Of a stretch of DNA of 9,653 nucleotides, positions 1 through 7,205 are shown in pieces. The notes under the pieces were generated by a model, which saw nothing but the letters and a program-made list of their open reading frames with translations, ran no database searches and was not told the origin of the DNA. Origin of the DNA: Phycisphaerales bacterium UBA1910 (lineage in GTDB: Bacteria > Planctomycetota > Phycisphaerae > Phycisphaerales > UBA1924); contig DDGE01000037.1 in NCBI GenBank assembly GCA_002337545.1, positions 57,179 to 66,831 of the forward strand. The letters run 5' to 3'. The translations under genes were made by a program, and so were the position numbers. Numbering within the stretch: position 1 is the first letter of the stretch; every line of letters begins with the position of its first letter.

Positions 1-1
1 C

Positions 2-118
2 CTGAAAACCTTCAGTGAAACCGGCGCCCCTCAAGAGCATGCCGGGTTCGGGAAGTATGCAAACGACGCGAAGAACATTCAGCTGGAGTTCGTCAAACGG
101 GTGATGGGTGTAGACTGA
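2..118 (+). CDS. C-terminal end of an unidentified protein (5' truncated by window edge)
   Basis: An open frame runs in from the window edge and ends at a TGA at 116-118, giving 38 residues ending in FVKRVMGVD. The piece is hydrophilic, with Lys, Asn, Gly and Glu, has no membrane segment, and looks like the soluble C-terminus of a cytoplasmic protein. I do not recognise the family from so short a tail. The following transporter gene starts 3 nt after this stop on the same strand, so the two are probably co-transcribed and perhaps translationally coupled. Its reality rests on being open from the edge and on the tight junction with a real gene. It could be wrong if the upstream frame closes just outside the window. 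Confidence 0.6.
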   Translation: MKTFSETGAPQEHAGFGKYANDAKNIQLEFVKRVMGVD

Positions 119-121
119 CTT

Positions 122-1447
122 ATGCGCTGGCCCCCACCATTCCGTTCACTACCCAATCCGCGCGAGGTCTGGGCGTGGGGCATGTTCGATCTGGCAAACC
201 AGTCCTTCACGCTGCTCATCATTACGGTTCTGTTCCCGATCTACTTCAAGGAAGTCGCGGTCGGTGACAAACAACGAGGCGATGCGTTGTGGGCCGCCGG
301 AATCTCGATCGCGTTGTTCATCGTTGTGCTGCTTTCTCCGTTCGTTGGCGCATACGCAGACGGTCATCGCGCGCGAAAAAAACTTCTGCTAAGTACAGGC
401 GTGCTTTGCATTTTTCTTACAGCCAGCCTGGCCCTCGTACAGCAAGGGTGGGGTTGGTATGCACTGCTGCTGTTCGTCCCCGCAAATATTCTGTATCAGC
501 TGGGGGAAAACCTGCTCGCCAGTTTTCTTCCATCACTTTCCACTACGCGCACCATGGGGCGTGTCTCAGCGATCGGATGGACGATGGGGTATGCCGGGGG
601 GCTGATGATCCTTGTATTCATCGGTTTCCTGATGAAAGCTCTGGGTTGGTCCGCGACAACGGATTGGACCCCATTCTTCATCATTGCGGCGGCATGGTTT
701 GGTCTCGGCATTATTCCGGCCGCCATCTATCTCGATGAACCCGACAACCAGCAAGTCGAAGGGAGTGCTCCCGTTTCGGCGATTGCTCGCCTCCGGCGCA
801 CAATTGAGCACGCATCCGACTACAAGCAACTCGTCCGATTTCTTGGCTCATTCCTGATCTACGGGTTTGGCATCCAGACCATGATCGCATTCGCGGCGAT
901 TATCGCACGAGACTTTGGTATCAGTGATACGAACCTGATCTGGTTTACACTCCAACTCACACTGACAGCCGGGATCACAGCGATCTTTGTTTCAAGGTTC
1001 CAAGACCGTATCGGGGTGCGGGCGACGATCATCACCTTCCTCGCTGTCTGGATAGCGAGTGCGGCTGGGCTGTTCCTCGTGAAACTCTCCTACGCTCAGT
1101 CTCCTCCACAATGGATGTTCTGGGCTATAGGCAATGGGATCGGGATCGGACTCGGCGGCATCGGTACGGCAAGCAGGACCATCGTCGGGATGTTTGCCCC
1201 CCGCCACCGGACTGCTGAGTTCTTTGGCCTTTGGGGCATGACATACAAGCTCTCCGGCGCGATCGGCGTGCTTGCCTTTGGTCAGATCAAAGCCTGGGTT
1301 GGAGATATCTGGGCGATGGGCCTGCTGATCAGTTTTTTCTCGGCAGGGCTACTCCTATTCCTCCGGGTAGATGTGATCTCAGGCATCCGGGCAGCGCGTC
1401 GTGGCGAACGCGAGCTTGTCGCTACAAAGCCCCCCTCAATCATGTAG
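122..1447 (+). CDS. Major facilitator superfamily transporter, UMF1/Atg22-like family
   Basis: A 441-residue polytopic inner-membrane protein with about 12 hydrophobic segments, roughly at residues 16-42, 57-78, 88-106, 111-132, 147-170, 182-203, 239-262, 272-290, 300-321, 331-350, 366-388 and 395-415. A longer hydrophilic loop lies between TM6 and TM7 (about 204-237), the usual MFS 6+6 layout. Family marks are WGMFDLANQSF at the start of TM1, a motif-A-like GAYADGHRARKK after TM2, GWTMGYAGG in TM5 and FGLWGMTYKLSGAIG in TM11. These match the UMF1 (vacuole effluxer Atg22-like) group, which has homologues in many bacteria. Substrates of the bacterial members are mostly unknown; yeast Atg22 exports amino acids from the vacuole. 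No strong Shine-Dalgarno precedes ATG 122, but the upstream stop is only 3 nt away, which suggests coupled translation. trpB follows 44 nt downstream, so an amino-acid-related substrate is possible but unproven. Family is fairly sure; substrate is not. Confidence 0.87.
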   Translation: MRWPPPFRSLPNPREVWAWGMFDLANQSFTLLIITVLFPIYFKEVAVGDKQRGDALWAAGISIALFIVVLLSPFVGAYADGHRARKKLLLSTGVLCIFLTASLALVQQGWGWYALLLFVPANILYQLGENLLASFLPSLSTTRTMGRVSAIGWTMGYAGGLMILVFIGFLMKALGWSATTDWTPFFIIAAAWFGLGIIPAAIYLDEPDNQQVEGSAPVSAIARLRRTIEHASDYKQLVRFLGSFLIYGFGIQTMIAFAAIIARDFGISDTNLIWFTLQLTLTAGITAIFVSRFQDRIGVRATIITFLAVWIASAAGLFLVKLSYAQSPPQWMFWAIGNGIGIGLGGIGTASRTIVGMFAPRHRTAEFFGLWGMTYKLSGAIGVLAFGQIKAWVGDIWAMGLLISFFSAGLLLFLRVDVISGIRAARRGERELVATKPPSIM

Positions 1448-1477
1448 ACGCATACACTCTCATGCTGCGTTTCCCGC

Positions 1478-1483
1478 GAGGTG
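1478..1483 (+). promoter_or_regulatory. Ribosome binding site of trpB
   Basis: GAGGTG lies 8 nt before ATG 1492, the best Shine-Dalgarno match in the 44-nt gap between the transporter and trpB. It fixes the trpB start and shows that trpB is translated independently of the transporter. Confidence 0.7.
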
Positions 1484-1491
1484 CCTAAACC

Positions 1492-2748
1492 ATGTCACAA
1501 GTCGATTCCGGTAAAAACCCTCCCACACCGATCAGCCATGTTCCCAATGAACGCGGGTGGTATGGTCAATGCGGTGGCGTCTATGTCCCTGAAACCCTCA
1601 TCGAAGCATTGCACCAGCTTGAGCAGGTCTATTTCCGGGTTCAGGATGACAAGCAGTTTTGGGATCGTTTGGGCGAGCTCAATCGTGTTTACATTGGCCG
1701 TCCAACCCCGCTTCAGCAGGCGTACGGACTAAGCAAGCGTGCTCGTGGCATGAACCAGAACAATGATCTGGGGGCAACGATCTGGCTCAAGCGTGAAGAT
1801 CTGGCACATACTGGTGCACACAAGATTAACAACACAATTGGCCAGGCCCTCCTCACGAAGAAAATGGGGAAGAAACGGGTGATCGCAGAAACCGGCGCCG
1901 GACAGCACGGCGTTGCGACCGCGACAGCCGCCGCGTATTTCGGGCTTGAATGCGATGTGTATATGGGGGCGGAGGATATACGACGCCAGAATCTGAATGT
2001 GACACGCATGAAGATGCTCGGGGCTCGTGTCATTCCTGTGGAGGATGGCTCAAGGACTCTCAAAGACGCAACCAACGAAGCCATGCGTGATTGGATGGGT
2101 TCTGTTGAAACAACCCATTACATCCTCGGATCCGTAGTCGGGCCCCATCCGTTCCCGATGATCGTTCGAGATTTCCAATCGGTCATCGGTCGTGAGACCA
2201 AGGCACAGTCACTCCGTCACATTGGGGCGATGCCAGATGTGGTTGTCGCGTGCGTTGGCGGAGGCTCGAATGCCGCGGGCATGTTCTATCCATTCGTTGA
2301 TGAGGAGAGCGTTCGACTCGTTGGAGTTGAAGCTGGCGGACGCGGTATGGAGCTTGGTTCACACGCCGCCCCGTTGACCCATGGCAAACTCGGTGTGCTT
2401 CACGGATCTATGAGTTATGTGCTGCAAGACCAGGCTGGCCAGACGAGCCCGGTCCACTCATGCTCTGCAGGACTCGATTATCCAGGAGTCGGCCCCGAGC
2501 ATGGATACTGGAAGGACATCGGACGCGTCCACTACACCTCAGTTGATGACGAGCAAGCACTCGAGGGGTTCCTGTGGTGTGCCCGCGATGAGGGCATCAT
2601 TCCCGCGCTCGAATCCTCGCATGCCGTTGCGAAAGCCGTACAAATCGCTTCGGATATGCCGAAGGATACTCACTTGATTATCAATCTCTCTGGACGAGGC
2701 GACAAGGATGTTGAGGAAGTCGCTCGGCTGCTGGGCGATCGACTCTGA
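1492..2748 (+). CDS. trpB: Tryptophan synthase beta chain
   Basis: TrpB catalyses the last step of tryptophan synthesis: PLP-dependent condensation of indole with L-serine, normally as an alpha2-beta2 complex with TrpA in the cytoplasm. The 418-residue product is slightly longer than the usual 390-410 because of a short N-terminal extension before [14 protein letters not shown]. All key sites are visible: the PLP lysine K111 in HTGAHKINN, the catalytic glutamate E133 in ETGAGQHG, the phosphate-binding loop GGGSN at 256-260, D329 in [14 protein letters not shown]374 in ALESSHA, and S400 in NLSGRGDKD facing the pyridine nitrogen. The pattern is that of the TrpA-partnered TrpB1 type rather than the divergent TrpB2. 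It lies downstream of, and probably co-transcribed with, the UMF1-type transporter. No trpA is seen here, so the partner must be encoded elsewhere. The frame is intact. Identification is secure. Confidence 0.97.
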   Translation: MSQVDSGKNPPTPISHVPNERGWYGQCGGVYVPETLIEALHQLEQVYFRVQDDKQFWDRLGELNRVYIGRPTPLQQAYGLSKRARGMNQNNDLGATIWLKREDLAHTGAHKINNTIGQALLTKKMGKKRVIAETGAGQHGVATATAAAYFGLECDVYMGAEDIRRQNLNVTRMKMLGARVIPVEDGSRTLKDATNEAMRDWMGSVETTHYILGSVVGPHPFPMIVRDFQSVIGRETKAQSLRHIGAMPDVVVACVGGGSNAAGMFYPFVDEESVRLVGVEAGGRGMELGSHAAPLTHGKLGVLHGSMSYVLQDQAGQTSPVHSCSAGLDYPGVGPEHGYWKDIGRVHYTSVDDEQALEGFLWCARDEGIIPALESSHAVAKAVQIASDMPKDTHLIINLSGRGDKDVEEVARLLGDRL

Positions 2749-2765
2749 GATGTGCCTCGAGCAGA

Positions 2766-4211
2766 TCAGCCTCGGCTTGGGCGGGCGAGGAACCACCGGA
2801 TCGGCGCGAATACGGCGCCCATCTTCTTTGCCACCATCAGCACGGTCCCGAGAACAGCATGGGCACGCAGTTTCACGCGCAAACGACGCAATGACGGATC
2901 GTCGGGCTCAACGCGTGATGCTTGTCGTACCCAATACCTCGCCCTGATCCATTGCTGTTGCCGCAGGTACGCGAGCGCGAGGTTGTGCATCGCGGGGACA
3001 AAGCGAGGTTGCGAGTCGAGCGCCTTCTTGGCCGCCACGATTCCGAGCTCGTAGTTGCCCGATTGTAAAAGCGCAACACTGAGACCATGGTGAGCGCGAT
3101 GGCTTGTCGGCTGCAGCTCGATCATCGCGGTATAGACCTTGACCGCTTCCGTTTCCATCTCTGCATCGAGCATGAGCCGGCCGAGCTCTTCAAGATCCTC
3201 GCATCGCTCTGCGATGATAGTTGAACTGAGATGGACGCTCGAATCGACATCGATATCCGCGCGGAAGGTGCGATGTTCCTGCTTCAGAAGATCTCGTATA
3301 CGGGGAAGATCTTCATCACGGCCTCTCGCGAATAGCACCCTCGCCAAACGAAGCCGGACCCGCGAATAAGTTTTGTCCAAGCGGAGAACGACATCGTAAT
3401 GCACCAAGGCGTCGGGGATGCGCCCTTCTATCTCAGCGAGTTCGCCTAGAAGGAAATGGGCATCGGGTTGATCTGCCTCGAGCTCGAGCACGCGACGGAA
3501 CTTCTCCCCCGCCTCGGTATGGCGGTGCATATCGAGCAAGAGTTCACCCATATCGAGAAGCGTGTCAATATCACCCGGATCCATACGCAAATCTCGCAGG
3601 TAGAGCTGGCGAGCGCGTTCCATGCGTCCGGATGCAGCATACGCCTTTGCGAGTCTGGCTTGGACACGGGGCAGTTCAGGATCAAGACGGGCGGCCTCCC
3701 GAAGGCACCAAACGGCACGCTCGGTTTGGTTTGAAGCCAGCAGAGAATCTGCCATTGCTGCATACAGATCAGCGTGCTCCGGCTCGATCTGCTGTGCGAG
3801 GTAGAATATTTCTTCAGCCTCATCATGGCGCCCGAGATCCGTCAGTGCCTCAATCCGATGGACTGAAATCACGACATTCATCGGCTCGACCTGAGCAGCT
3901 TTATCGAACCACGGCAATGCCTGTTCTGGTTGCATCGCACGAACGAGGTTCACACCTACGAGTAGTGCGGAGTTGGCGTCTGGCTGACTATTCTCATTAT
4001 GGAGACGAAAACAGTTGGCAAACGCCTCCGCAGCCTTCGCGTTCCGGCCAGCAGCTTCGAGAGTGAGCCCGAGATTAAAATACCACTCGGGCTGATATGG
4101 ATTGAGTGATAGCGCCTGACGCAGTTCGTTTTCTGCATCATCCCATCGCCCGGCATCGTAATGCTCATGGGCTTTTTCGACATGGTGCTCTGCATCAACC
4201 CAGTCGTTCAT
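2766..4211 (-). CDS. Tetratricopeptide-repeat protein, cytoplasmic
   Basis: A 481-residue protein built almost wholly of TPR units of about 34 residues, each with the small/aromatic pattern and a closing LxP or LDP. Units fall near residues 8-38, 41-71, 79-110, 113-144, 147-178, 181-212, 215-246 and 249-280. An irregular stretch (about 285-345) breaks the array before three more units at about 347-378, 381-412 and 415-446. There is no signal peptide. The last 30 residues (AVLGTVLMVAKK followed by AVFAPIRWFLARP) are hydrophobic and basic and could lie on the membrane. TPR arrays form superhelical scaffolds for protein binding; no enzymatic domain is present, so the partner is unknown. ATG 4211 is preceded by GAGGGAG (4216-4222 on the complement), a good binding site. 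Its stop is 17 nt from the trpB stop (convergent), and its start is divergent from the lipoprotein gene. Confidence 0.88.
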   Translation of the reverse strand: MNDWVDAEHHVEKAHEHYDAGRWDDAENELRQALSLNPYQPEWYFNLGLTLEAAGRNAKAAEAFANCFRLHNENSQPDANSALLVGVNLVRAMQPEQALPWFDKAAQVEPMNVVISVHRIEALTDLGRHDEAEEIFYLAQQIEPEHADLYAAMADSLLASNQTERAVWCLREAARLDPELPRVQARLAKAYAASGRMERARQLYLRDLRMDPGDIDTLLDMGELLLDMHRHTEAGEKFRRVLELEADQPDAHFLLGELAEIEGRIPDALVHYDVVLRLDKTYSRVRLRLARVLFARGRDEDLPRIRDLLKQEHRTFRADIDVDSSVHLSSTIIAERCEDLEELGRLMLDAEMETEAVKVYTAMIELQPTSHRAHHGLSVALLQSGNYELGIVAAKKALDSQPRFVPAMHNLALAYLRQQQWIRARYWVRQASRVEPDDPSLRRLRVKLRAHAVLGTVLMVAKKMGAVFAPIRWFLARPSRG

Positions 4212-4360
4212 AGTGCTCCCTCGACCCGCCTCGGTGCGTCCGAGCGATGATAATCGTAACCGGATGACACGGACGCTTCAATGTTTGGGTCTAGACTCTT
4301 CTGCGGACTTCATCGGCAATATGCCGATAACAACGCGAGAACCGATAAACCGACCCTCAA
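4212..4360. other. Divergent intergenic region between TPR gene and lipoprotein gene
   Basis: These 149 nt separate two divergent starts and must hold both promoters if each gene has its own. A TGATAAT at 4248-4254 and an ATGACA at 4264-4269 resemble parts of sigma70 elements, but no pair has acceptable spacing on either strand. I therefore call no promoter. An in-frame TAA at 4328-4330 blocks any upstream extension of the lipoprotein frame. Confidence 0.5.
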
Positions 4361-5974
4361 ATGAGCATGTCACCGCCTCAGATTCGAGTCCTTTTTTCAC
4401 ACGCCCCGGCTGTGATCGGACTCCCATTGCTCGGCTTGGGGATCGTAAGCTCTTGCGCGAGCAGCACTCAGCCCACGCCCACGCCTGATTACTCTTCGGA
4501 GCAGGAAGCGGAGCTTGTTGTGCCGGAGAATCGTGAGGCGACTCAAATCCTCGCTCCGACCACCGAATCTGCCTCCCCTCAACCCGAAACGGCTGGGGAG
4601 TCTGAACCAGATTCAGATGAGATTCTGACAGCGACACAGGAGGACATGGAGCTTGAAACGCTCCGGTCCAAAGTGACCGCTTTAAGCGACGAAGTCAGAG
4701 CACTCTATCGTCGACTTCATATAGAACTGCCCGCTGATCGCCGCTCAGATCTCATTGTCGAACTGTTGCAAGATGAGCGACTGAGTCATCAGATTCTGGG
4801 CTTTGAGCTTGCCGACCGAGAGATATCCGCGTCAGCTGTTCTCTCCGATGATGTAGGGCAGGCGGGGCGGGCACTGATCACGAGCAGTTCCTCGGAGATT
4901 CGCGCTCGCTCGGCAAGATTGATCACACGCCTGGCTCCCCCCGACGCAATGTTGGTGTTGACAGAAGCACTCAAATCTGAGGTGCACGCGACGGCAGCAG
5001 AACCGATGCTGCTCGGCATCGCCAGATGGCCGAACTCAGACGCAGCGAAAAGTGTCCTTGAATGGACTCAGCGTCACGATGGTCCGCTGTTCGCAAGTTT
5101 CAGCGCCGCGCTATCGCTCGAGCGAGAGGGTATCTGGGACAGTGAACGGGACCATCCCGCACTACTCAGTTCCCTGCGTCTTGCGCAGCCTCGTCAACTC
5201 CGTGAGGACGGGATGAAGCTTTTGGCTTTGCTGGGGACAGCAGATGACCAACGCCGTCTTGTGGATTTCATGCTTAGCGAAGACCCCGGGGTTGTGCGTT
5301 GGGCAGCTGCCGCACTGGTCGAAACACCCAGAGCCGTGGAGATACTTGAGCAAGCTGCTTTACAAAACGAAGTGTTCTATCAACCCGCAGCCGAATCGCT
5401 CATTCAGCATCGCGCCACCCCGGATGGACTGAGGAGGCTCAGTGAACTTCCTCAGTCTGATCCAGTTGTCCGACGAGACATGATTCTCCGCATGGGGAAC
5501 CAGATCGATCGTGACCAGTTGGGCGAAGCAGTCCGACTCGCACGCCTTGAGCCCGAACTCACGATCGAAGTCCTTTCAACCCTGATTCGAAATGAGACAC
5601 CACACACTGCACGCACCGCCAAATCGGTTCTCACACTCGCGGACCTGCAGCTCCGAGCGGGCCGCCCGAATAGGGTTATTGAAGCTCTTCTCTCACTCGA
5701 AAACGCCCCGGTCGACCCAGCTGACCAGAGCAAACTCGATCTGATCCGGCTGCAGGCACTCCTTCTTTTATCACGATTCGATGAAGCCGCTGCTCTGTCA
5801 TTGGATGTCAATCAGTGGCTCAGCGCGATCGAACTTGCGAGTGACGCTCAGCTTCGGTCTCGTATCGCGAGCGAGTTGCTGTCTCGGACCGGTGAGCAAC
5901 TCGACGATGAACAGCGCCACGCACTCACCGCGCATGTAGAGCCGAACAGTACCACGACGGATTTGGACGAATAA
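4361..5974 (+). CDS. Lipoprotein with coiled coil and HEAT-like helical repeats
   Basis: A 537-residue protein that I place in the envelope. The N-terminus has a short polar region, a hydrophobic core (about residues 16-29) and a lipobox VSSC with the lipidated Cys at 32, so it is a predicted lipoprotein. Residues 33-90 form a low-complexity linker rich in Thr, Pro, Ser and Glu. Residues 94-122 (METLRSK-type heptads, then LSDEVRALYRRL) look like a short coiled coil. From about 125 to 525 the chain is all-helical, with paired helices rich in Leu and Ala such as SEIRARSARLITRLAP, DPGVVRWAAAALVE and QNEVFYQPAAESLIQ. These resemble HEAT/armadillo-type repeats; the part after about 430 is closer to TPR in style. 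The acidic tail ends TTTDLDE. No catalytic motif is seen. ATG 4361 has no clear Shine-Dalgarno; ATG 4367 is an alternative and keeps the signal peptide. It converges with the pseudokinase gene 32 nt on. A scaffold role is inferred. Confidence 0.82.
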   Translation: MSMSPPQIRVLFSHAPAVIGLPLLGLGIVSSCASSTQPTPTPDYSSEQEAELVVPENREATQILAPTTESASPQPETAGESEPDSDEILTATQEDMELETLRSKVTALSDEVRALYRRLHIELPADRRSDLIVELLQDERLSHQILGFELADREISASAVLSDDVGQAGRALITSSSSEIRARSARLITRLAPPDAMLVLTEALKSEVHATAAEPMLLGIARWPNSDAAKSVLEWTQRHDGPLFASFSAALSLEREGIWDSERDHPALLSSLRLAQPRQLREDGMKLLALLGTADDQRRLVDFMLSEDPGVVRWAAAALVETPRAVEILEQAALQNEVFYQPAAESLIQHRATPDGLRRLSELPQSDPVVRRDMILRMGNQIDRDQLGEAVRLARLEPELTIEVLSTLIRNETPHTARTAKSVLTLADLQLRAGRPNRVIEALLSLENAPVDPADQSKLDLIRLQALLLLSRFDEAAALSLDVNQWLSAIELASDAQLRSRIASELLSRTGEQLDDEQRHALTAHVEPNSTTTDLDE

Positions 5975-6006
5975 TCCGGGGCGGTCAGTGACTGAGGCCG
6001 GTGAGA

Positions 6007-6849
6007 TTACTTGAGGTTCCGTGAAGATCTCGGCGAGGGAGCGCGAAAGCGACGGATCACTGATCCGATGTGAACCTGCGGGATCCGTGACCCACTGGAC
6101 TTCAACCAGCTATCGCAGTCCGGATTCGTGGGCAGTGCATTGAGCGCGTGTTCTGCAGAATCAAACCCATCGATAGGGTCGAGCCCGATTTCAAACCAAG
6201 CATCCCAGTTCCGGTCGAGTCGCTTGAGCATCCGTGTTGGTGCGATGCGATCCGCGTTGACCTCAAGCCCAGTCAGGAGCGTGTAACCGAGCTCAACAAT
6301 TGATCGGGTCTCATCGAGGATGCCCGATCGCTGCTCGGACTCATTCGATGTGCGATCGACGGACTGCAACGCATAGAGCTCAATCTGTGTTGAGCCACAC
6401 CGATCAACGAGAATGTGCTCTGGTTTGATTGGCCCATGCACGACGCCCTTTGAATGCGCGTAAGCGCTTGCGGACAAGAGGTGCCCCAGCGCCCGAGCTG
6501 CTTCGTGAACCGTGAAACGCCCACCATGCTGCGAGATCAGATCGGTTAGCGTGACCAACCCCTCATGGTTCCCCGTGTACGGACTGACCGTGCAAAGACG
6601 CCCACGATCATCGTAACTGGCAGATTCAATTTTCAGAAGGTGCGGGTGATCGAGCATGCTCAGTTCGACCATTTGATCAAACTGCGCCCTGCGGTAGGTG
6701 TGGTTCGGCTGAATCGGAAAGCGGTAGAGTAGACGATTGGTGTCTGTCTTATTGCAGAGCACAACGAAACGCTCGACCCCGCGGGTCTTGCCGAGGGAGC
6801 GGATAATCTTGAATGGGCCGAAGTAGTCTGCGCGTTTGGTGTTGCTCAT
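6007..6849 (-). CDS. Protein kinase-like protein, probable pseudokinase
   Basis: The 280-residue product (counted from ATG 6849) follows the outline of a Hanks-type Ser/Thr kinase: FGPFKIIRSLG (strand 1), MLDHPHLLKIES (after helix C), a hinge near CTVSPYTG, SAYAHSKGVVHGPIKPEHILVD (catalytic loop) and ELGYTLLTG (helix F). Every catalytic position is changed. The glycine loop reads LGKTRGVERF. The VAIK lysine position is R43 in LLYRFP. The HRD motif is HGP (138-140), so the base Asp is Pro. The metal-binding Asn is H145. DFG is replaced by ALQ (160-162), and the helix-F Asp is Glu180. K142 of the loop remains. The C-lobe is short, ending in a basic Ser/Arg tail, with no membrane segment or sensor domain. 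It is therefore probably a non-catalytic binding or regulatory protein. An upstream ATG at 6897 adds 16 residues unlike a kinase start. Neither start has a good binding site; the candidate promoter leaves only about 15 nt before 6897, which favours 6849. Confidence 0.8.
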   Translation of the reverse strand: MSNTKRADYFGPFKIIRSLGKTRGVERFVVLCNKTDTNRLLYRFPIQPNHTYRRAQFDQMVELSMLDHPHLLKIESASYDDRGRLCTVSPYTGNHEGLVTLTDLISQHGGRFTVHEAARALGHLLSASAYAHSKGVVHGPIKPEHILVDRCGSTQIELYALQSVDRTSNESEQRSGILDETRSIVELGYTLLTGLEVNADRIAPTRMLKRLDRNWDAWFEIGLDPIDGFDSAEHALNALPTNPDCDSWLKSSGSRIPQVHIGSVIRRFRAPSPRSSRNLK

Positions 6850-6919
6850 AGATGGCACATGTTCACAAAGAAAAAGTGGCTGCATGCGAGATTGCATGAC
6901 ACCGCTGTTCTTGGTCTAG

Positions 6920-6948
6920 ATTATTCACATCAACCTGGATGGGATCAA
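6920..6948 (-). promoter_or_regulatory. Candidate sigma70-type promoter for the pseudokinase gene
   Basis: Read on the minus strand, TTGATC (complement of 6943-6948) and AATAAT (complement of 6920-6925) are separated by exactly 17 nt. The -35 matches consensus at 4 of 6 positions and the -10 at 5 of 6. Transcription would begin near 6913, about 63 nt before ATG 6849 and only about 15 nt before ATG 6897. It was read by eye, and such matches also occur by chance. Confidence 0.4.
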
Positions 6949-7094
6949 CCTCGTCTATGGGCAGTTGCCCTCGATAGCTTCAAATCGGCAAGCCAGAGGC
7001 GTATCCTCCAGAATCCGTGCAGAGCACGAACAAGTTGGTCACTACTCACTTCCTGAGAGCATAGCAGGAAATCGACGATCAATCGGGCATGAAC

Positions 7095-7103
7095 TGCTAG
7101 AAT
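7095..7103 (+). promoter_or_regulatory. Candidate extended -10 element for hmgA
   Basis: TGCTAGAAT fits an extended -10 (TGn followed by a 5-of-6 match to TATAAT). No good -35 is found at 16-18 nt; TCGACG at 7072-7077 is 20 nt away, which is too far for a normal spacer. It sits about 100 nt before the hmgA start. Tentative. Confidence 0.3.
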
Positions 7104-7192
7104 GAATCCCCGCGTTCTTCATGCGTTTGGGATGTTGATTGAACCGCCTCCCAGCCTGTTCACGAGTGATTCGGCCCGGGCATGGGAAGAAT

Positions 7193-7197
7193 GAGGA
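7193..7197 (+). promoter_or_regulatory. Ribosome binding site that decides the hmgA start
   Basis: GAGGA lies 8 nt before ATG 7206, whereas ATG 7182 and ATG 7191 have no comparable site. The resulting N-terminus, MPYYMKMGNLPKKRH, is also the form I know from related bacterial homogentisate dioxygenases, which begin MP-aromatic with KRHxQFR soon after. Confidence 0.7.
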
Positions 7198-7205
7198 CCG
7201 GCTCG

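Larger units (their letters stand above)
6850..7205. other. Divergent intergenic region between pseudokinase and hmgA
   Basis: About 350 nt lie between the preferred starts of two divergent genes. A leftward sigma70-like promoter is at 6920-6948 and a rightward extended -10 candidate at 7095-7103. The intervening 6949-7094 shows no good open frame, no clear RNA fold and no repeat. In-frame ATGs at 7182 and 7191 would lengthen hmgA by 8 or 5 residues, but they lack binding sites. Confidence 0.5.

Noticed and set aside
289..738. 149-codon plus-strand frame inside the transporter gene
   Set aside because: Overlaps a clear 12-TM coding frame; the product is Arg/Ser-rich, as is typical of an out-of-frame reading.
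2770..2790. CCTCG/CGAGG inverted repeat near the trpB-TPR convergent junction
   Set aside because: Only 5 bp with an 11-nt loop, no T run, and inside the end of the TPR coding region.
4248..4269. TGATAAT and ATGACA as promoter elements for the divergent TPR/lipoprotein pair
   Set aside because: No partner box at proper spacing on either strand.
5977..6002. Near-palindromic stretch with CCGG at both ends and TCAGTGACTGA in the centre, between two convergent stops
   Set aside because: The central palindrome leaves a 1-nt loop, outer pairs are broken by mismatches, and no T run follows on either strand, so I cannot call a terminator.
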